26,581 nt of DNA from SG8-41 sp036397875 (GTDB lineage Bacteria > Pseudomonadota > Gammaproteobacteria > Burkholderiales > SG8-41): positions 1 through 26,581 of the forward strand of contig DASWIC010000290.1 in the NCBI GenBank assembly GCA_036397875.1. The letters are read 5' to 3'. Numbering within the stretch: the stretch's first letter is position 1; the number at the start of each line of letters is the position of its first letter. Below the pieces are notes generated by a model. That model saw nothing but the letters and a program-made list of their open reading frames with translations, ran no database searches and was not told the origin of the DNA. Shown in pieces: positions 1 through 7,366 of this stretch. A program made the translations under genes and the position numbers.

Positions 1-9
1 CAACCACTT

Positions 10-28
10 TGTCAAGATAATCTTGACA
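10..28. promoter_or_regulatory. Perfect palindromic operator before the HTH-aminotransferase gene
   Basis: TGTCAAGATAATCTTGACA is a perfect inverted repeat with 9-bp arms around one central base, 19 bp upstream of the ATG at 48. The octamer GATAATCT occurs twice, at 16-23 and 30-37. The second copy carries a -10-like GATAAT (30-35), which would put transcription start about 5 bases before the ATG. No Shine-Dalgarno is visible before that ATG, so a near-leaderless message is possible. The palindrome overlaps where the promoter should be and is a natural site for the HTH domain encoded directly downstream (inference). Confidence 0.6.
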
Positions 29-47
29 TGATAATCTCCCGGTCGCC

Positions 48-1568
48 ATGAACTGCGCGGAACGCCTCGTCACTCTCTTTGGCAGCCAGGCGGAAGTTGC
101 GCGCCGGCTGCGGCTCGACCGCGCGGTGGTCAGCAACTGGGTGAAGTCCGGCTACGTGCCCGCGCGCTGGGCGATGGAAGTCGAAGCGCTCACGTCCGGC
201 GGGATCAGCGCGGTCGAGGTTCTCAACGAAGCCAATACCCGCAAGCCGCTGAAACTTAAATCGCGGCCGGACGGGGAAAGCCTGTTCGGTTCGCCTCTCA
301 CAGGGAAAGACGTCATGAGCGATTACGCGCCTGCCAAACGCATCACCTCCTTCCATCCGCCGCAACGCACCCTCATGGGGCCGGGGCCCACGGAAATCCA
401 TCCGCGAGTGCTCACCACCATGAGCCAGCCGGCGATCGGCTACCTCGACCCGGTCTTCATCGAGATGATGGAGGAGCTGAAGACGCTGCTGCGCTACGTC
501 TACCAGACGAAGAACCCGCTCACGTTCCCGATCTCGGGGCCGGGCTCGGTCGGCATGGAGTATTGCTTCGTCAACCTGGTCGCGCCGGGGGACAAGGTGA
601 TCGTGTGCCGCAACGGGGTCTTCGGCGGCCGCATGATCGAGAACGTCGAGCGCATGGGCGGCATCCCGGTGGTGGTGGAAGACAAATGGGGCGAGCCGGT
701 CGATCCCGACAAGCTCGAGGACGCGCTGAAGATGCATCGCGACGCGCGCGTCGTCGCCTTCGTGCACGCCGAAACCTCGACCGGAGTGCAATCGGATGCG
801 CAGGCGCTGGTCGACATCGCGCATCGCCATGACGCGCTTACGATCGTGGACGCCGTGACCTCGCTCGGCGGCTCGCCGGTGCTGGTCGATGAATGGAAGG
901 TGGACGCGATTTATTCGGCGAGCCAGAAGTGCCTGTCGTGCACGCCGGGGCTCTCGCCGGTATCGTTCTCCGAGCGGGTGGTCGACACCGTGAAGTCCCG
1001 CAAGGACAAGATCCATTCCTGGTTCATGGACATGAACCTGCTGCTCGGCTACTGGGGCGCGACGAACCGTACCTATCACCATACCGCTCCGACCAATGCC
1101 CTCTTCGCGCTGCACGAGGCGTTGCTGCTGGTCCACGAAGAAGGCCTGGAGAACAGCTGGGCACGGCACCGGCGACACCACACGGCGCTCAAGGCCGGGC
1201 TCGAGGCGATGGGACTCAAGTTCCTGGTCAAGCCCGAGCACCAGTTGCCGCAGATGAACGCTGTGCTCTGTCCCGAGGGCGTGGACGAGGCGAAAGTCCG
1301 CCGCACGCTGCTGACTGAGTTCAACCTCGAGATCGGCGCGGGGCTGGGGCCGCTCGCCGGCAAGATCTGGCGCTTCGGGCTCCTCGGCTACTCCTGCCGT
1401 CCGGACAACGTCATGCTGTGCCTGTCCGCACTCGGCTCGGTGCTCGAAGACCTGGGCTACCCGGTGCACGTCGGCGACGCGGAAGCTGCCGCGCACGCCG
1501 CGTATGCCGCGATGCACGCGAAGGCCGCGCAGGCGAAAGCGAAGCCCAAGACCAAGGCCGTAGCCTGA
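48..1568 (+). CDS. HTH (Cro/YdaS-like) domain fused to alanine/serine-glyoxylate aminotransferase
   Basis: One uninterrupted 506-residue frame. Residues 1-66 look like a Cro/YdaS-type helix-turn-helix (GSQAEVARRLRLDRAVVSNW, residues 12-31). A short linker follows. From Met90 the protein is a full class V PLP aminotransferase, with LMGPGPTEIHPRV near the start, ETSTGVQ and VDAVTSLGG in the middle, and the PLP lysine in SASQKCLS at Lys294. The family transfers amino groups from alanine or serine to glyoxylate in glycine, serine and one-carbon metabolism; the donor cannot be read from sequence. Normal family members begin about where Met90 lies. ATG 315 has its own purine-rich site (AGGGA, 302-306, 8 bases upstream), while ATG 48 has none. 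Either a real fusion or two nested products are possible. The convergent neighbour is metF. Confidence 0.8.
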   Translation: MNCAERLVTLFGSQAEVARRLRLDRAVVSNWVKSGYVPARWAMEVEALTSGGISAVEVLNEANTRKPLKLKSRPDGESLFGSPLTGKDVMSDYAPAKRITSFHPPQRTLMGPGPTEIHPRVLTTMSQPAIGYLDPVFIEMMEELKTLLRYVYQTKNPLTFPISGPGSVGMEYCFVNLVAPGDKVIVCRNGVFGGRMIENVERMGGIPVVVEDKWGEPVDPDKLEDALKMHRDARVVAFVHAETSTGVQSDAQALVDIAHRHDALTIVDAVTSLGGSPVLVDEWKVDAIYSASQKCLSCTPGLSPVSFSERVVDTVKSRKDKIHSWFMDMNLLLGYWGATNRTYHHTAPTNALFALHEALLLVHEEGLENSWARHRRHHTALKAGLEAMGLKFLVKPEHQLPQMNAVLCPEGVDEAKVRRTLLTEFNLEIGAGLGPLAGKIWRFGLLGYSCRPDNVMLCLSALGSVLEDLGYPVHVGDAEAAAHAAYAAMHAKAAQAKAKPKTKAVA

Positions 1569-1830
1569 CTCGGCAACCCGGCGTCCGGAGGGCCCGAAAC
1601 GGGCTGAAATCAGGCCTGAAGTTAGTGGTCACTTCGCCCGATTTCCCCTATGAAAACTGTCCAGGCGGCCTGAAACGGCCGCATCCGGGCCGAAGGCACG
1701 TCCGGACGCGATACCGAGCCGCGTTTACCTCCGGTTTCGAATCAGATAGCCGGGCCAGAATCCGAGGGGCTCGGGCCATTAGAGAAAGCGTGTCGCAAGC
1801 CCGAGCAGGACACCCATGCTGACGACGTCG
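1569..1830. other. Intergenic region with small hairpins, no gene seen
   Basis: This gap separates the convergent aminotransferase and metF genes. It contains GCCCG-AAA-CGGGC (1592-1604), the 10-bp palindrome TCAGGCCTGA (1610-1619) and GCGGCC-TGAAAC-GGCCGC (1665-1682). The word GGCCTGAA or a close variant recurs at 1601, 1613 and 1667. None of the hairpins is followed by a T-run, so I cannot call an intrinsic terminator. The short open frames here lack start signals or recognisable products. Confidence 0.4.
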
Positions 1831-1851
1831 GTCACGAGTCAGCGGTCACTG
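1831..1851. repeat. Heptamer array, 3 units (GTCAcga type)
   Basis: GTCACGA GTCAGCG GTCACTG are three contiguous degenerate 7-bp units ending 8 bases before the metF stop codon on the other strand. This is one of ten arrays with period 7 in the window. Confidence 0.55.
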
Positions 1852-1858
1852 GCCGCCA

Positions 1859-2707
1859 CTAACCCAGGCCGAGCCGCTGCCAGATGGTGGAGGTGAGGCC
1901 GGCCTGGTTGAGCGTGTAGAAATGCAGCCCGGGCGCCCCCGCCCGCAGCAGGTCGTCGCACAGGCGGGTCACGACGTCGAGCCCGTAGGAGCGGATCGAC
2001 GCGGTGTCGTCCCGGAAGCTCTCCAGCCGCTGCCGCAGCCAGCGCGGGATCTCCGCGCCACACGCGTCCGAGAAGCGCGCGAGCTGGGCGAAGTTGCCGA
2101 TGGGCATGATGCCGGGAACGATGGGGATGACGATGCCCGCGGCCGCGCATTCGTCCACGAAGCGGAAGTAGGCTTCGGTGTTGTAGAAATACTGGGTAAT
2201 CGCCGCGTTCGCGCCGGCGTCCACCTTGCGCTTGAAGTGGCGGACCTCGTCGGCGGCCGAGCGCGTCTCGGGGTGGAACTCGGGATAGCAGGCGACCTCA
2301 ATCCTGAACCAGTCCCCGGTGGTATCGCGGATGAAGGCGACGAGCTCGTTCGCGTAGCGCAGCTCGCCGAGCGAGGCGAGACCCGAAGGGAGATCGCCGC
2401 GCAATGCCACGACGTGCCGGATGCCGTGGCTGCGGTAGCGCTCGAGCTGAGTTCTCAAGTCCTCGCGCGAGGATGCGACGCAGGAGATATGAGGCGCCGC
2501 ATCGAAACCGGCCGCGCGGATCTCGAGCACCGTATCGAGCGTGCCTTCGCGCGTGGAGCCTCCCGCGCCGTAGGTGCAGGAGAAGAACTTCGGCTTCAGC
2601 TGCCCGAGCTGCCTCCAGGTGGCGCGCAGCTTCTCCTTCCCCGCCGCCGTCTTCGGCGGATAGAACTCGAAACTGAATGTCTTCGGGAGCTTCTTCTGCG
2701 ACTGCAC
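1859..2707 (-). CDS. metF: 5,10-methylenetetrahydrofolate reductase
   Basis: The 282-residue protein matches MetF in length and sequence. MetF is a cytoplasmic FAD enzyme that reduces 5,10-methylene-THF to 5-methyl-THF, the methyl donor for homocysteine remethylation. Visible marks are the N-terminal FSFEFYPPK with its catalytic Glu, SCTYGAGGSTREGT, the VALRGD segment, ITQYFYN and PIVPGIMPI. The start is read as GTG at 2707, 6 bases after the ahcY stop, which leaves no room for a separate promoter; the two genes are almost certainly co-transcribed. Methyl-THF made here feeds the same cycle as ahcY and metK upstream. The start codon is less certain than the gene, since only a weak GAG-type ribosome site precedes it. 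Confidence 0.95.
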   Translation of the reverse strand: MQSQKKLPKTFSFEFYPPKTAAGKEKLRATWRQLGQLKPKFFSCTYGAGGSTREGTLDTVLEIRAAGFDAAPHISCVASSREDLRTQLERYRSHGIRHVVALRGDLPSGLASLGELRYANELVAFIRDTTGDWFRIEVACYPEFHPETRSAADEVRHFKRKVDAGANAAITQYFYNTEAYFRFVDECAAAGIVIPIVPGIMPIGNFAQLARFSDACGAEIPRWLRQRLESFRDDTASIRSYGLDVVTRLCDDLLRAGAPGLHFYTLNQAGLTSTIWQRLGLG

Positions 2708-2713
2708 GGCAGC

Positions 2714-4129
2714 TCAATAGCGATAGTGATCGGATTTGTAGGGCCCGTCGATGTTTGCGCCGATGTAGCGGCACTGCTCCTCGGTCATTACCGTGAGCTC
2801 GGCGCCGAGCTTCTTGAGATGCAGCCGAGCGACGCGCTCGTCGAGCTGCTTGGGCAGCACGTAGACCTTGTTCTGGTACTTCCCGGTGTTCCCGAAAAGC
2901 TCGATCTGGGCGAGCACCTGGTTGGTGAATGAGTTCGACATCACGAAGCTGGGATGCCCGGTGGCGCACCCGAGATTCACCAGCCGCCCCTCCGCGAGCA
3001 CGATGATTCGCTTGCCGTCCGGAAAGATAACGTGGTCCACCTGCGGCTTGATATTCTCCCATTTGTGCTGCTTCAGCCCGGCGATGTCGATTTCGGAATC
3101 GAAGTGCCCGATATTGGCGACGATCGCGTTGTGCTTCATGCGCTTCATGTGCTCGAGGGTGATGACGCGCAGGTTGCCGGTCGCGGTGACGAAGATGTCC
3201 GCCTTGTCGGCGGCGTAGTCCATCGTTACCACGCGGTAGCCCTCCATCGCCGCCTGCAATGCGCAGATCGGGTCGATCTCGGTGACCCACACCGCCGCGC
3301 CGAGCCCGCGCAGGGACTGCGCGCAGCCTTTGCCGACGTCGCCGTAGCCCGCGATCACCGACACCTTGCCCGCGATCATCACGTCGGTCGCGCGCTTGAT
3401 GCCGTCCACGAGTGATTCGCGGCAGCCGTAGAGGTTGTCGAATTTCGACTTGGTCACCGAGTCGTTGACGTTGATCGCCGGGAACGGCAGCCGCCCCTCC
3501 TTTTCCATCTGGTAGAGCCGGTGCACGCCGGTGGTCGTCTCCTCGGTCACGCCCTTGATGCCCGCCTGGATGCGCGAGTAGTAGCCCGGCTTTTCCTTGA
3601 GCCGCTTGCGGATGGCGTTGAAGAGGACGGTCTCCTCCTCGTTCGTGGGGCGCGAGACGAGCGAAGGATCCTTCTCTGCGCGGCTGCCGAGCGTCACGAG
3701 CAGCGTCGCGTCCCCGCCGTCGTCGAGAATCATGTTCGGCGTGCCGCCCTCATTTTCCTTGCCCCCCCACTCGAAGATGCGGTGGGTGTATGCCCAGTAC
3801 TCTTCGAGCGTTTCGCCCTTGTAGGCGAACACGGGCACGCCGGCGGCGGCGATCGCGGCGGCGGCATGATCCTGCGTCGAGAAGATGTTGCACGAGGCCC
3901 AGCGCACGTTCGCCCCGAGCTTGGCCAGCGTCTCGATCAGCACCGCGGTCTGGATCGTCATATGCAGCGATCCCGCGATGCGCGCGCCCTTCAGCGGCTG
4001 CTTGCCGCGGTATTCCTCGCGCAGCGCCATGAGACCGGGCATCTCGGTCTCGGCGATCGCGATTTCCTTGCGCCCGAACTCCGCCTGGCGGAGATCGGCG
4101 ACGAGATAGTCGTTCGATTTCGAATTCAT
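2714..4129 (-). CDS. ahcY: Adenosylhomocysteinase
   Basis: A 471-residue S-adenosylhomocysteine hydrolase, NAD-dependent and cytoplasmic. It splits SAH into adenosine and homocysteine and so relieves product inhibition of methyltransferases. The sequence shows the catalytic segment NDSVTKSKFDN, the NAD-binding GYGDVGKGCAQ loop, and the conserved C-terminus ending YKSDHYRY. ATG 4129 is chosen because TGGAG lies about 5 bases upstream and the protein then begins like known bacterial members (NDYLVADLRQAEFGRKEI). The frame stays open further upstream but runs into riboswitch sequence. It forms a two-gene unit with metF, and its leader (4130-4290) holds an SAH riboswitch with a terminator. Confidence 0.97.
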   Translation of the reverse strand: MNSKSNDYLVADLRQAEFGRKEIAIAETEMPGLMALREEYRGKQPLKGARIAGSLHMTIQTAVLIETLAKLGANVRWASCNIFSTQDHAAAAIAAAGVPVFAYKGETLEEYWAYTHRIFEWGGKENEGGTPNMILDDGGDATLLVTLGSRAEKDPSLVSRPTNEEETVLFNAIRKRLKEKPGYYSRIQAGIKGVTEETTTGVHRLYQMEKEGRLPFPAINVNDSVTKSKFDNLYGCRESLVDGIKRATDVMIAGKVSVIAGYGDVGKGCAQSLRGLGAAVWVTEIDPICALQAAMEGYRVVTMDYAADKADIFVTATGNLRVITLEHMKRMKHNAIVANIGHFDSEIDIAGLKQHKWENIKPQVDHVIFPDGKRIIVLAEGRLVNLGCATGHPSFVMSNSFTNQVLAQIELFGNTGKYQNKVYVLPKQLDERVARLHLKKLGAELTVMTEEQCRYIGANIDGPYKSDHYRY

Positions 4130-4204
4130 TCTTGCTCCAGTGTCTGATTCAAATGTAGGGGGGCACGAGGGGGGATATCCCCGCGTTCCGGTCCCCAAGA
4201 AAGC

Positions 4205-4234
4205 AAAACGCCCGCATCGTTCTGGATGCGAGCG
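4205..4234 (-). terminator. Intrinsic terminator / expression platform of the SAH riboswitch
   Basis: On the minus strand CGCTCGCATC (4234-4225) pairs with GATGCGGGCG (4218-4209) as a 10-bp stem with one G-U pair and a 6-base loop, followed directly by TTTT (4208-4205). The first five stem bases (4234-4230) are also the 3' strand of the aptamer pseudoknot, so hairpin and ligand-bound aptamer should exclude each other. Confidence 0.7.
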
Positions 4235-4287
4235 CCGTTGATTGGTGCTGAGCCTGGCCGGTGCTCCCGGTCGCAGCGCTCCTCAGC
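4230..4287 (-). promoter_or_regulatory. S-adenosylhomocysteine (SAH) riboswitch aptamer
   Basis: The minus strand carries the conserved core of the SAH riboswitch. It reads GCTGAGGAGCGCTGCGACC at the 5' end, GGCCAGGCTCAGC in the middle and AACGGCGCTC at the 3' end. P1 forms from GCTGAG (4287-4282) with CTCAGC (4252-4247). CCGG/CCGG can close the internal hairpin. The pseudoknot pairs GAGCGC (4281-4276) with GCGCTC (4235-4230). Its position directly upstream of ahcY is the standard one for this class, which is known to switch its gene on when SAH accumulates. Confidence 0.93.
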
Positions 4288-4294
4288 GAGGCGG

Positions 4295-4300
4295 ATTATA
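4295..4300 (-). promoter_or_regulatory. -10 element of the ahcY-metF promoter
   Basis: A perfect TATAAT on the minus strand (4300-4295). The expected start point, about 7 bases downstream, falls at 4287-4289, exactly the first base of riboswitch helix P1. No good -35 is visible (GGCCTC at about 17 bp), so the promoter may be weak or helped by an activator. Confidence 0.6.
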
Positions 4301-4340
4301 ACGCGGCCGGTGCGGGCGAGGCCACCCGCCAGCGCGTTGG

Positions 4341-5504
4341 CTATTGTCCGGCATCGGCCTTGAGCGCCGCCGCCTTGTCCATCGCCTCCCAGGTGAATTC
4401 CGGCTCGTCGCGCCCGAAGTGGCCGTAAGCCGCGGTCTTGAAGTAGATCGGGCGCAGCAGGTCGAGGGCCTGGATGATGCCCTTGGGCCGCAGGTCGAAG
4501 TGTTTTTCCACGAGCTGGGCGAGCTTGTCGTCGGCGACCTTGCCGGTGCCGAAGGTCTCGACCAGGATGCTGACCGGGCGCGCGACGCCGATCGCGTAGG
4601 CGACCTGGATCTCGCACTTCCTGGCGAGCCCGGCCGCGACGATATTCTTGGCCACGTGGCGCGCCGCGTAGGCCGCCGAGCGGTCCACTTTCGAGGGGTC
4701 CTTGCCCGAGAACGCGCCGCCGCCGTGGCGTGAGTAGCCGCCGTAGGTGTCCACGATGATCTTGCGGCCGGTAAGGCCCGTGTCGCCCTGGGGTCCGCCG
4801 ATCACAAAACGGCCGGTCGGATTGATCAGAAAGCGCGTCTCCTTGCTGATCATGTTCTTCGGGAGCACCGGCTTCACGATTTCCTCGATCACGCCCTCGG
4901 TGAGCGGCTCGTGGGAGATGTCCGCCGCGTGCTGAGTCGAGATGACCACGGTGTCGATATGGTGCGGTCTTCCGTTCACATAGCGCACCGAAACCTGCGA
5001 CTTGGCGTCGGGCCGCAGCCACGGCAACCGGCCGTCCTTGCGCATCTCGGCGTGGCGCTCCATCAGGCGGTGCGCGTAGAAGATCGGCATCGGCATCAGC
5101 TGCGGTGTTTCATCGCACGCAAAGCCGTACATCAGCCCCTGGTCGCCTGCGCCCTGCTCGAGATCGAGCCCCTTGCCCTCGTCCACGCCTTGGGCGATGT
5201 CCGGTGACTGCCGGTCGTAGGCGGTCAGCACCGCGCACGAGCGGTAGTCGAAGCCGCCCGCCGAGTCATCGTAGCCGATGCGCTTGATGACATCGCGCGC
5301 GATCTCGCCGTAATTGAGGACGGCGCGGGTCGTGATCTGGCCCGCCATAATGACGAGGCCGGTCGCGCATAGCGTTTCGGCCGCGACGCGGCCGTGCTTG
5401 TCCTGGGCGAGCACGGCGTCGAGCACGGCGTCGGAGATCTGGTCGGCGATCTTGTCGGGATGGCCCTCGGAAACGGATTCGGAGGTAAACAGGAAATCGC
5501 TCAT
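4341..5504 (-). CDS. metK: S-adenosylmethionine synthetase
   Basis: The 387-residue protein has the full methionine adenosyltransferase pattern: GHPDKIADQISDAVLD near the N-terminus, GAGDQGLMYGFA, then FVIGGPQGDTGLTGRK and GGGAFSGKDPSKVDRS, which hold phosphate- and metal-binding residues. It makes SAM from methionine and ATP in the cytoplasm. The ATG at 5504 is the usual start for the family (MSDFLFTSESVSEGHPDK), though no strong ribosome site precedes it. The gene lies upstream of ahcY on the same strand, but ahcY has its own promoter and riboswitch 50 bases after this stop. It diverges from the lpxL pair, with 69 bases between the two starts. Confidence 0.97.
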   Translation of the reverse strand: MSDFLFTSESVSEGHPDKIADQISDAVLDAVLAQDKHGRVAAETLCATGLVIMAGQITTRAVLNYGEIARDVIKRIGYDDSAGGFDYRSCAVLTAYDRQSPDIAQGVDEGKGLDLEQGAGDQGLMYGFACDETPQLMPMPIFYAHRLMERHAEMRKDGRLPWLRPDAKSQVSVRYVNGRPHHIDTVVISTQHAADISHEPLTEGVIEEIVKPVLPKNMISKETRFLINPTGRFVIGGPQGDTGLTGRKIIVDTYGGYSRHGGGAFSGKDPSKVDRSAAYAARHVAKNIVAAGLARKCEIQVAYAIGVARPVSILVETFGTGKVADDKLAQLVEKHFDLRPKGIIQALDLLRPIYFKTAAYGHFGRDEPEFTWEAMDKAAALKADAGQ

Positions 5505-5536
5505 CGGGTGGTTTCGTGAAACGGAAAAAGGCGCAT

Positions 5537-5565
5537 AGAATAGCAGATAAGCCTCGATTTATAAA
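5537..5565 (-). promoter_or_regulatory. Candidate metK promoter
   Basis: On the minus strand TTTATA (5565-5560), a 17-bp spacer and TATTCT (5542-5537), each 4 of 6 to consensus. The spacer region holds AAATCGAGGCT (5560-5550), which recurs at the same relative place in the mreB promoter. Confidence 0.4.
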
Positions 5566-5573
5566 CACAATTC

Positions 5574-6455
5574 ATGCTCAGCTCGGTTTTTCGACACCTC
5601 GCCCGGCTGCCGCTCTCGTGGCTCCACGCCGGCGGCGTGGCGCTCGGCTGGCTGGTGTACGGGTGCTCGCGCCGGTACGCCGAGCGGCTGCGGGCAAATC
5701 TTTACGCGAGCGGCCTGTGCAGCGGCGACGCGCAATGCGAAGCGTTGTTGCGCAGCGCGATTGCGGAGGCCGGCAAGGGGATGCTCGAGCTGATTGCCGT
5801 CTGGTTTGGCAGCGACGAGAAGGTGGCGCGACTGGCGGTGGCGTGTGATGGATGGGAGGTCGTGGCGGCGGCGCGCGCGCGCGGCAAGGGCATCATCATC
5901 GTGACGCCGCACCTCGGCTGCTTCGAGATGGTCTCGCTCTATATCGTGCAGCGGCTGCCGATGACCGTGATGTACCGTACTCCCAGGCAGGCGTGGCTCG
6001 AGCCGCTCATGCTCGCGGGACGGAGCCGCTGGCAGGCCACGGTCGTGCCCGCGAATCTCCGCGGCGTGCGGAGGTTTTACCGGACGCTGCGGGAAAAGGG
6101 GATGGTGGGGCTGCTGCCGGACCAGGCGCCCGGCGCCGGCGAAGGCGTGTGGGCGGACTTCTTCGGACGCCCGGCCTACACCATGACGCTGGTCGGGCAC
6201 CTGCAACGGGCGACCGGTGCGGCGGTCATCATGGTTTTTGCCGAGCGGCTGGCGGGCGGGCAGGGCTACCACATGCACTTTGAAGAATTGCCCACGGGAC
6301 ACCTTGATGAGGCAGCGCTCAACCGCGCGATCGAAGCGCAGGTGCGGCGCTGTCCCGCGCAGTATCTGTGGAGCTACTTTCGCTACAAGGGCCCGGCGGA
6401 GCCGGACACCCCGCAGGCAACGGCGGAAAGCGGAAAGCAGAAGGCGGAAGGATGA
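5574..6455 (+). CDS. LpxL/HtrB-family lipid A acyltransferase (copy 1)
   Basis: A 293-residue member of the lysophospholipid/lipid A acyltransferase family, which adds secondary acyl chains to lipid A at the inner face of the cytoplasmic membrane. The N-terminus is hydrophobic and basic, as in LpxL. The catalytic HX4E box is TPHLGCFE, with His113 and Glu118, followed by the GLLPDQAPG segment typical of the family. The next gene is a paralogue, so the two probably act on different positions or chains. The last ten residues (AESGKQKAEG) are encoded by a 7-bp tandem repeat that runs up to the stop codon and are probably not part of the conserved fold. Start ATG 5574 gives the normal family N-terminus. 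Confidence 0.88.
   Translation: MLSSVFRHLARLPLSWLHAGGVALGWLVYGCSRRYAERLRANLYASGLCSGDAQCEALLRSAIAEAGKGMLELIAVWFGSDEKVARLAVACDGWEVVAAARARGKGIIIVTPHLGCFEMVSLYIVQRLPMTVMYRTPRQAWLEPLMLAGRSRWQATVVPANLRGVRRFYRTLREKGMVGLLPDQAPGAGEGVWADFFGRPAYTMTLVGHLQRATGAAVIMVFAERLAGGQGYHMHFEELPTGHLDEAALNRAIEAQVRRCPAQYLWSYFRYKGPAEPDTPQATAESGKQKAEG
6423..6450. repeat. Heptamer array, 4 units (GCGGAAA type)
   Basis: GCGGAAA GCGGAAA GCAGAAG GCGGAAG, four contiguous units. They sit inside the 3' end of the first lpxL-like gene, 2 bases before its TGA, and also supply the purine-rich region upstream of the second lpxL start. Confidence 0.75.
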
Positions 6456-6468
6456 GGGCGGCGTGCTG

Positions 6469-7332
6469 ATGCGCCTCGGCCTGGGCCTGCTCTGGCTGCT
6501 GCGCTGGCTGCCGCTGCCGGTATTCGGAGCGCTTGGCCGCGCGCTGGGGCTCGTGGCGTATGCGCTGGCGCACAAGCGCCGCAGGGTTGCGCTCGTGAAC
6601 CTGGGGCTGTGCTTTCCGCAATGGAGCGAGGCGGAACGCCGCCGCGTGGCTCGCCGCCATTTCCAGGCTTTCGCCCGGAGCGTGCTCGAGCGCGGCATCC
6701 TGTGGTGGGGGTCCAAGGAGCGGATCCAGCGGCTCGTGCGCGTCGAAGGGCTCGAGCACTGGGAAGCGGTGCGGGACCGGCCGGTGATCTGGCTCGCGCC
6801 GCATTTCGTCGGCCTCGACATGGGCGGCGCCCGCATCATCACCGAGTGGGCCGGATGCTCGATGTACCGCCACCAGAAGGACCCCGTGGTTGACCGCATG
6901 CTGTTGCGGGGACGGGCGCGCTTCGTCGCCTCGCGCCTGTTCTCGCGCCGGGACGGCATCCGCCCGCTGGTGCGCGCGATGCGGGAGGGCCTGCCGTTCT
7001 ACTATCTGCCCGACCAGGATTTCGGCCCGCGCGACTCGATTTTCGTGCCATTCTTCGGCGTCCCGGCAGCGACGATCACCGGCGTCTCGCGCATCGCGCG
7101 GCTCGCCGGCGCGGTCGTCGTTCCGGCCGTGACCCGCCAGTTGCCGGGAGCGGGGGGTTACGTGCTCACGTTCTACCCGGCGTGGCGCGATTTCCCGACC
7201 GAAGACGAGGTGCGCGACACGCGTCGCGTGAATGAGTTCATCGAGCAGCGCGCCCTCGAGATGCCGGAGCAGTACCTGTGGGTGCACAGACGTTTCAAGA
7301 CACGCCCGCCGGGGCAGGCGGGGTACTATTGA
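6469..7332 (+). CDS. LpxL/HtrB-family lipid A acyltransferase (copy 2)
   Basis: A 287-residue paralogue of the preceding gene, with a hydrophobic N-terminus (LGLGLLWLLRWLPLP), the catalytic HX4D box HFVGLD (His112, Asp117), FYYLPDQDFGPRDSIFVPFFG and the C-terminal PEQYLWVHRRFKTRP. These match late acyltransferases that acylate Kdo-lipid A. ATG 6469 is chosen for the typical N-terminus. GTG 6463, in frame, has a better spaced GAGG (6454-6457) and is an alternative. It starts just after copy 1, so the genes are co-transcribed. The two copies differ in the box (E against D), which may reflect different acceptors or acyl donors. Confidence 0.9.
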   Translation: MRLGLGLLWLLRWLPLPVFGALGRALGLVAYALAHKRRRVALVNLGLCFPQWSEAERRRVARRHFQAFARSVLERGILWWGSKERIQRLVRVEGLEHWEAVRDRPVIWLAPHFVGLDMGGARIITEWAGCSMYRHQKDPVVDRMLLRGRARFVASRLFSRRDGIRPLVRAMREGLPFYYLPDQDFGPRDSIFVPFFGVPAATITGVSRIARLAGAVVVPAVTRQLPGAGGYVLTFYPAWRDFPTEDEVRDTRRVNEFIEQRALEMPEQYLWVHRRFKTRPPGQAGYY

Positions 7333-7366
7333 CGCAGACGATGCAGGGCGGAAAGGCGCCGTGCCA

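Noticed and set aside
12..1517. Long open frame on the minus strand opposite the aminotransferase
   Set aside because: Arg/His-rich translation with no recognisable domain; a GC-rich shadow of the real gene.
4130..4198. Upstream in-frame extension of ahcY
   Set aside because: The extra 23 residues are not family-like and would be read through the riboswitch platform; ATG 4129 has a good ribosome site.
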